In this document: positions 62,326-64,000 of the stretch, in pieces
Layout: every line of letters starts with the position of its first letter
Numbering within the stretch: the stretch's first letter is position 1
Assembly (NCBI RefSeq): GCF_005222915.1
Contig: NZ_STFX01000007.1
Location: 62,001-126,000, forward strand
From: Rhizobium sp. FKL33
GTDB taxonomy: Bacteria > Pseudomonadota > Alphaproteobacteria > Rhizobiales > Rhizobiaceae
Length of the DNA stretch: 64,000 nt
Direction: 5' to 3'
The notes under the pieces: model-generated
Seen by the model: the letters and a program-made list of their open reading frames with translations, nothing else
The model's database searches: none
Told to the model about the DNA's origin: nothing
Position numbers and translations under genes: made by a program

Positions 62326-63096
62326 TTACAAGATCGAGACACCCTGTCGGCCGATATGCAGCACCGTCAATTTGTCTGTCATATAGGCGCCGGTATCGAC
62401 GCCGATGCGCCTCGTTCCGAAGACAACCTCTTGCGTGGCCGTGTGTCCATGCACCACCGTCAGATCCAGCTCGGGGCCGCGCGATAGGAATGGTTCCCTC
62501 ATCCACATCAGGTCCATGTCGTCCTGCTCCTCTAGCGGGACGCCCGGCATGATGCCGGCATGCACGAACAGATATGGTCCGCAGCGCACGCTGGTCGGAG
62601 CATTCTTCAGAAACATCAGATGCGCTGGCGCGACTTCCAGCTTCATCAATCGTTTCAGTTCAGAGCCATCCGGAGAGGTCTGCAGCACATAGCTGCTGTC
62701 TATTCCATAGGAACGCAAGGTGGCATCGCCGCCGAACTCCAGCCAGCGCTTATCGAAGCTCTTCGCCATCGCGAACTGGAAGAACGCGTCGTCGTGATTG
62801 CCGCATATACAGATGCGCTGGAAGGGATACGGCAGCGGCTCCATCAGATAATCAAGCACGCCCTTAGAGTCAGGCCCGCGATCGACATAGTCGCCGAGAT
62901 AGATCACCAGACGGATTTTCTCGGTATCAGCAGGCTGAGCAAGTATCTTGCGCTCGGCTTCTCTGACGAGATCCAGCCGTCCATGCACGTCGCCAACAGC
63001 AAAGATGTCATGGACAGCATCGGGAGAAATTGTCAGACGCGGACGCTGCGCAACGGGCTCGCGTGTCTTAAAAAACTCTCTTAGCCGCCTGAACAT
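62326..63096 (-). CDS. Metallophosphoesterase (PrpE/serine-threonine phosphatase type)
   Basis: 256 aa calcineurin-like phosphoesterase: GDVHGRLDL, LGDYVDRGPDS, ICGNHDD, FVHAGIMPG and VVHGHT give the complete metal-binding set. It could dephosphorylate proteins or cleave dinucleoside polyphosphates. ATG 63096 (MFRRLREFF) is chosen over 63162, which would add an unlike leader. It is divergent from the O-antigen-ligase-like gene. Confidence 0.88.
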   Translation of the reverse strand: MFRRLREFFKTREPVAQRPRLTISPDAVHDIFAVGDVHGRLDLVREAERKILAQPADTEKIRLVIYLGDYVDRGPDSKGVLDYLMEPLPYPFQRICICGNHDDAFFQFAMAKSFDKRWLEFGGDATLRSYGIDSSYVLQTSPDGSELKRLMKLEVAPAHLMFLKNAPTSVRCGPYLFVHAGIMPGVPLEEQDDMDLMWMREPFLSRGPELDLTVVHGHTATQEVVFGTRRIGVDTGAYMTDKLTVLHIGRQGVSIL

Positions 63097-63234
63097 ATTA
63101 CACTCTCTCTTGCGTCGCGCCGCAGGATTGATACTGAAAAGATCGGCACGGCTCAATCTCATGATTATTCATGAGAAAAGCGTTACCGGACGGATACTGT
63201 TGCGGCGACCGGCGCAATATCGGGGGGACTATCG

Positions 63235-64000
63235 ATGGCAAAGCTGTTTTCGCATTCGGTCTCATGGCTGGAGCGGGTATTACGAATTGTCTATCTGATC
63301 CTCTTTCCGGCGCTCCTGCTTCCTTTCGGCTCAGTAGAACCAGGCCCTCTGCATCTGCTTGCACTTTTTTCGTTCCTTGTAACAGTCCTTTCGGTTTTGA
63401 TTGCGGCGCCATCGACCGGCAATCGCTTCGCCTTCGCAGTTGCGGCATTTCTTGCCTTTGCACTGGCGGGCTGGGTCCTGTTTCAGGCATCCGATTACGC
63501 ACCCGACAGCCTCGTCAACGCGATCTGGCGCACATCCGCCGCTTATTACGGACCAAGCCACCATTCGATATCAGTCGCTCCCGCAGACACAATGCAGGGC
63601 CTGATCGCGGTGCTCCTGCCTTTCTCAGTCTTTTTATCCGGCATTTGTTTGTTCAGACAGGACGAGCAGGCGCTGAAAATGATCCGCTTCCTGGCGCTGA
63701 CGGGCGGCGCGATCGCCGCCTTTGGCCTGATCCAGTTTCTGTTTTTTCCCGACAGTCTGATGTTCGAGAAGAAGCGCCTCTACCTCGGTGACCTGACCGC
63801 CGTCTTTGTCAACCGCAACACGGCGGCCACCTATCTCGGCATGTCGACACTGTTCGCCTGCGCCCTCGCCTTTCATCATGTGCAAAATGCAGGCCTCGGA
63901 AATCTCTGGCGACGCATGATCGGCGCGCGCAGCGCGACGAAAACACCCGACGCTCTGTGGACCGCGCTTTACATGTTGTGCGCAGCCCTGGCGCTCAGCG
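63235..64000 (+). CDS. O-antigen ligase-like polymerase/ligase, partial (runs off the window)
   Basis: At least 255 aa; no stop before the window end. The frame opens MAKLFSHSVSWLERVL and shows about five hydrophobic segments so far, followed by FVNRNTAATYLGMST, the signature of the Wzy_C/WaaL-type O-antigen ligase family. Such proteins join or polymerise polysaccharide units at the periplasmic face of the inner membrane. Divergent from the metallophosphatase. GGGGGG lies about 8 bases upstream of the ATG. Confidence 0.8.
   Translation, partial: MAKLFSHSVSWLERVLRIVYLILFPALLLPFGSVEPGPLHLLALFSFLVTVLSVLIAAPSTGNRFAFAVAAFLAFALAGWVLFQASDYAPDSLVNAIWRTSAAYYGPSHHSISVAPADTMQGLIAVLLPFSVFLSGICLFRQDEQALKMIRFLALTGGAIAAFGLIQFLFFPDSLMFEKKRLYLGDLTAVFVNRNTAATYLGMSTLFACALAFHHVQNAGLGNLWRRMIGARSATKTPDALWTALYMLCAALALS

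Overview
The window is high-GC DNA from an alphaproteobacterium, most likely a Hyphomicrobiales (rhizobial) lineage. Evidence for that includes two families of GC-rich intergenic inverted repeats typical of rhizobia (6101-6280, 10181-10312). It also includes RirA-type iron operators (TGA-N9-TCA), promoters with the GGAAC-N16/17-CGTT form of the alphaproteobacterial general stress sigma factor EcfG, an arsR-arsC-aqpS-arsC-arsH operon of Sinorhizobium type, and an HWE-kinase/phytochrome signalling block. No complete mobile element, prophage, CRISPR array or rRNA operon is visible.

Layout. 1-2.4 kb: an XRE/MmyB regulator divergent from a SAM methyltransferase, a small stress-promoter gene and a cupin (DUF985). 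2.5-7.4 kb: a secreted-type GH24 lysozyme fused to RTX repeats, then a cobalamin riboswitch with a BtuD-BtuF-BtuC importer. 7.4-13.5 kb: a large MscS channel, a PLP dehydratase with a divergent Lrp regulator, and a lone AT-rich P-loop ATPase that looks acquired. 13.6-19.3 kb: two dimethylglycine/sarcosine dehydrogenase-type flavoproteins with GcvT domains, divergent from an XRE-cupin regulator, with repeated GCATGAAA sites between. 19.3-20.1 kb: a HEPN protein with an unrecognised overlapping partner. 20.2-24.1 kb: the six-gene arsenic operon. 24.2-28.1 kb: an AGE-family epimerase divergent from a lone treY.

28.3-34.4 kb carries several genes behind EcfG-type promoters (DUF2934, LPG-synthase-like membrane protein, EEP hydrolase, PLD protein, small acidic protein). 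34.4-43.7 kb is a signalling block: two single receivers, two GGDEF-EAL proteins (one with a substituted EAL catalytic residue), and a bacteriophytochrome - response regulator - receiver/HWE-kinase operon. 43.8-45.4 kb holds a DUF378 protein and an AI-2E-family exporter. 45.5-52.5 kb is a siderophore uptake locus (TonB receptor, AraC regulator, FhuC-D-B-like importer) with two RirA-like boxes. 52.6-58.2 kb: YdcF-like protein, class III cyclase, DUF4189 protein, and an EEP-NUDIX-PhzF operon.

58.3-60.4 kb: tRNA-Lys(CTT) followed by a ~390-bp tandem imperfect duplication that includes a decayed tRNA 3' end, then a HigBA-type toxin-antitoxin pair and a fragment of a third repeat copy. 60.6-64 kb: the start of what looks like a surface polysaccharide region (membrane-anchored unknown, BTLCP-type cysteine peptidase, metallophosphatase, and an O-antigen-ligase-like protein cut by the window end).

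The best candidates for undescribed biology are the lone AT-rich ATPase, the HEPN pair, the RTX-lysozyme, the tRNA-linked duplication, and the stress regulon that groups membrane-lipid genes next to a red-light sensor. All functional statements come from reading motifs by eye; no searches were run.
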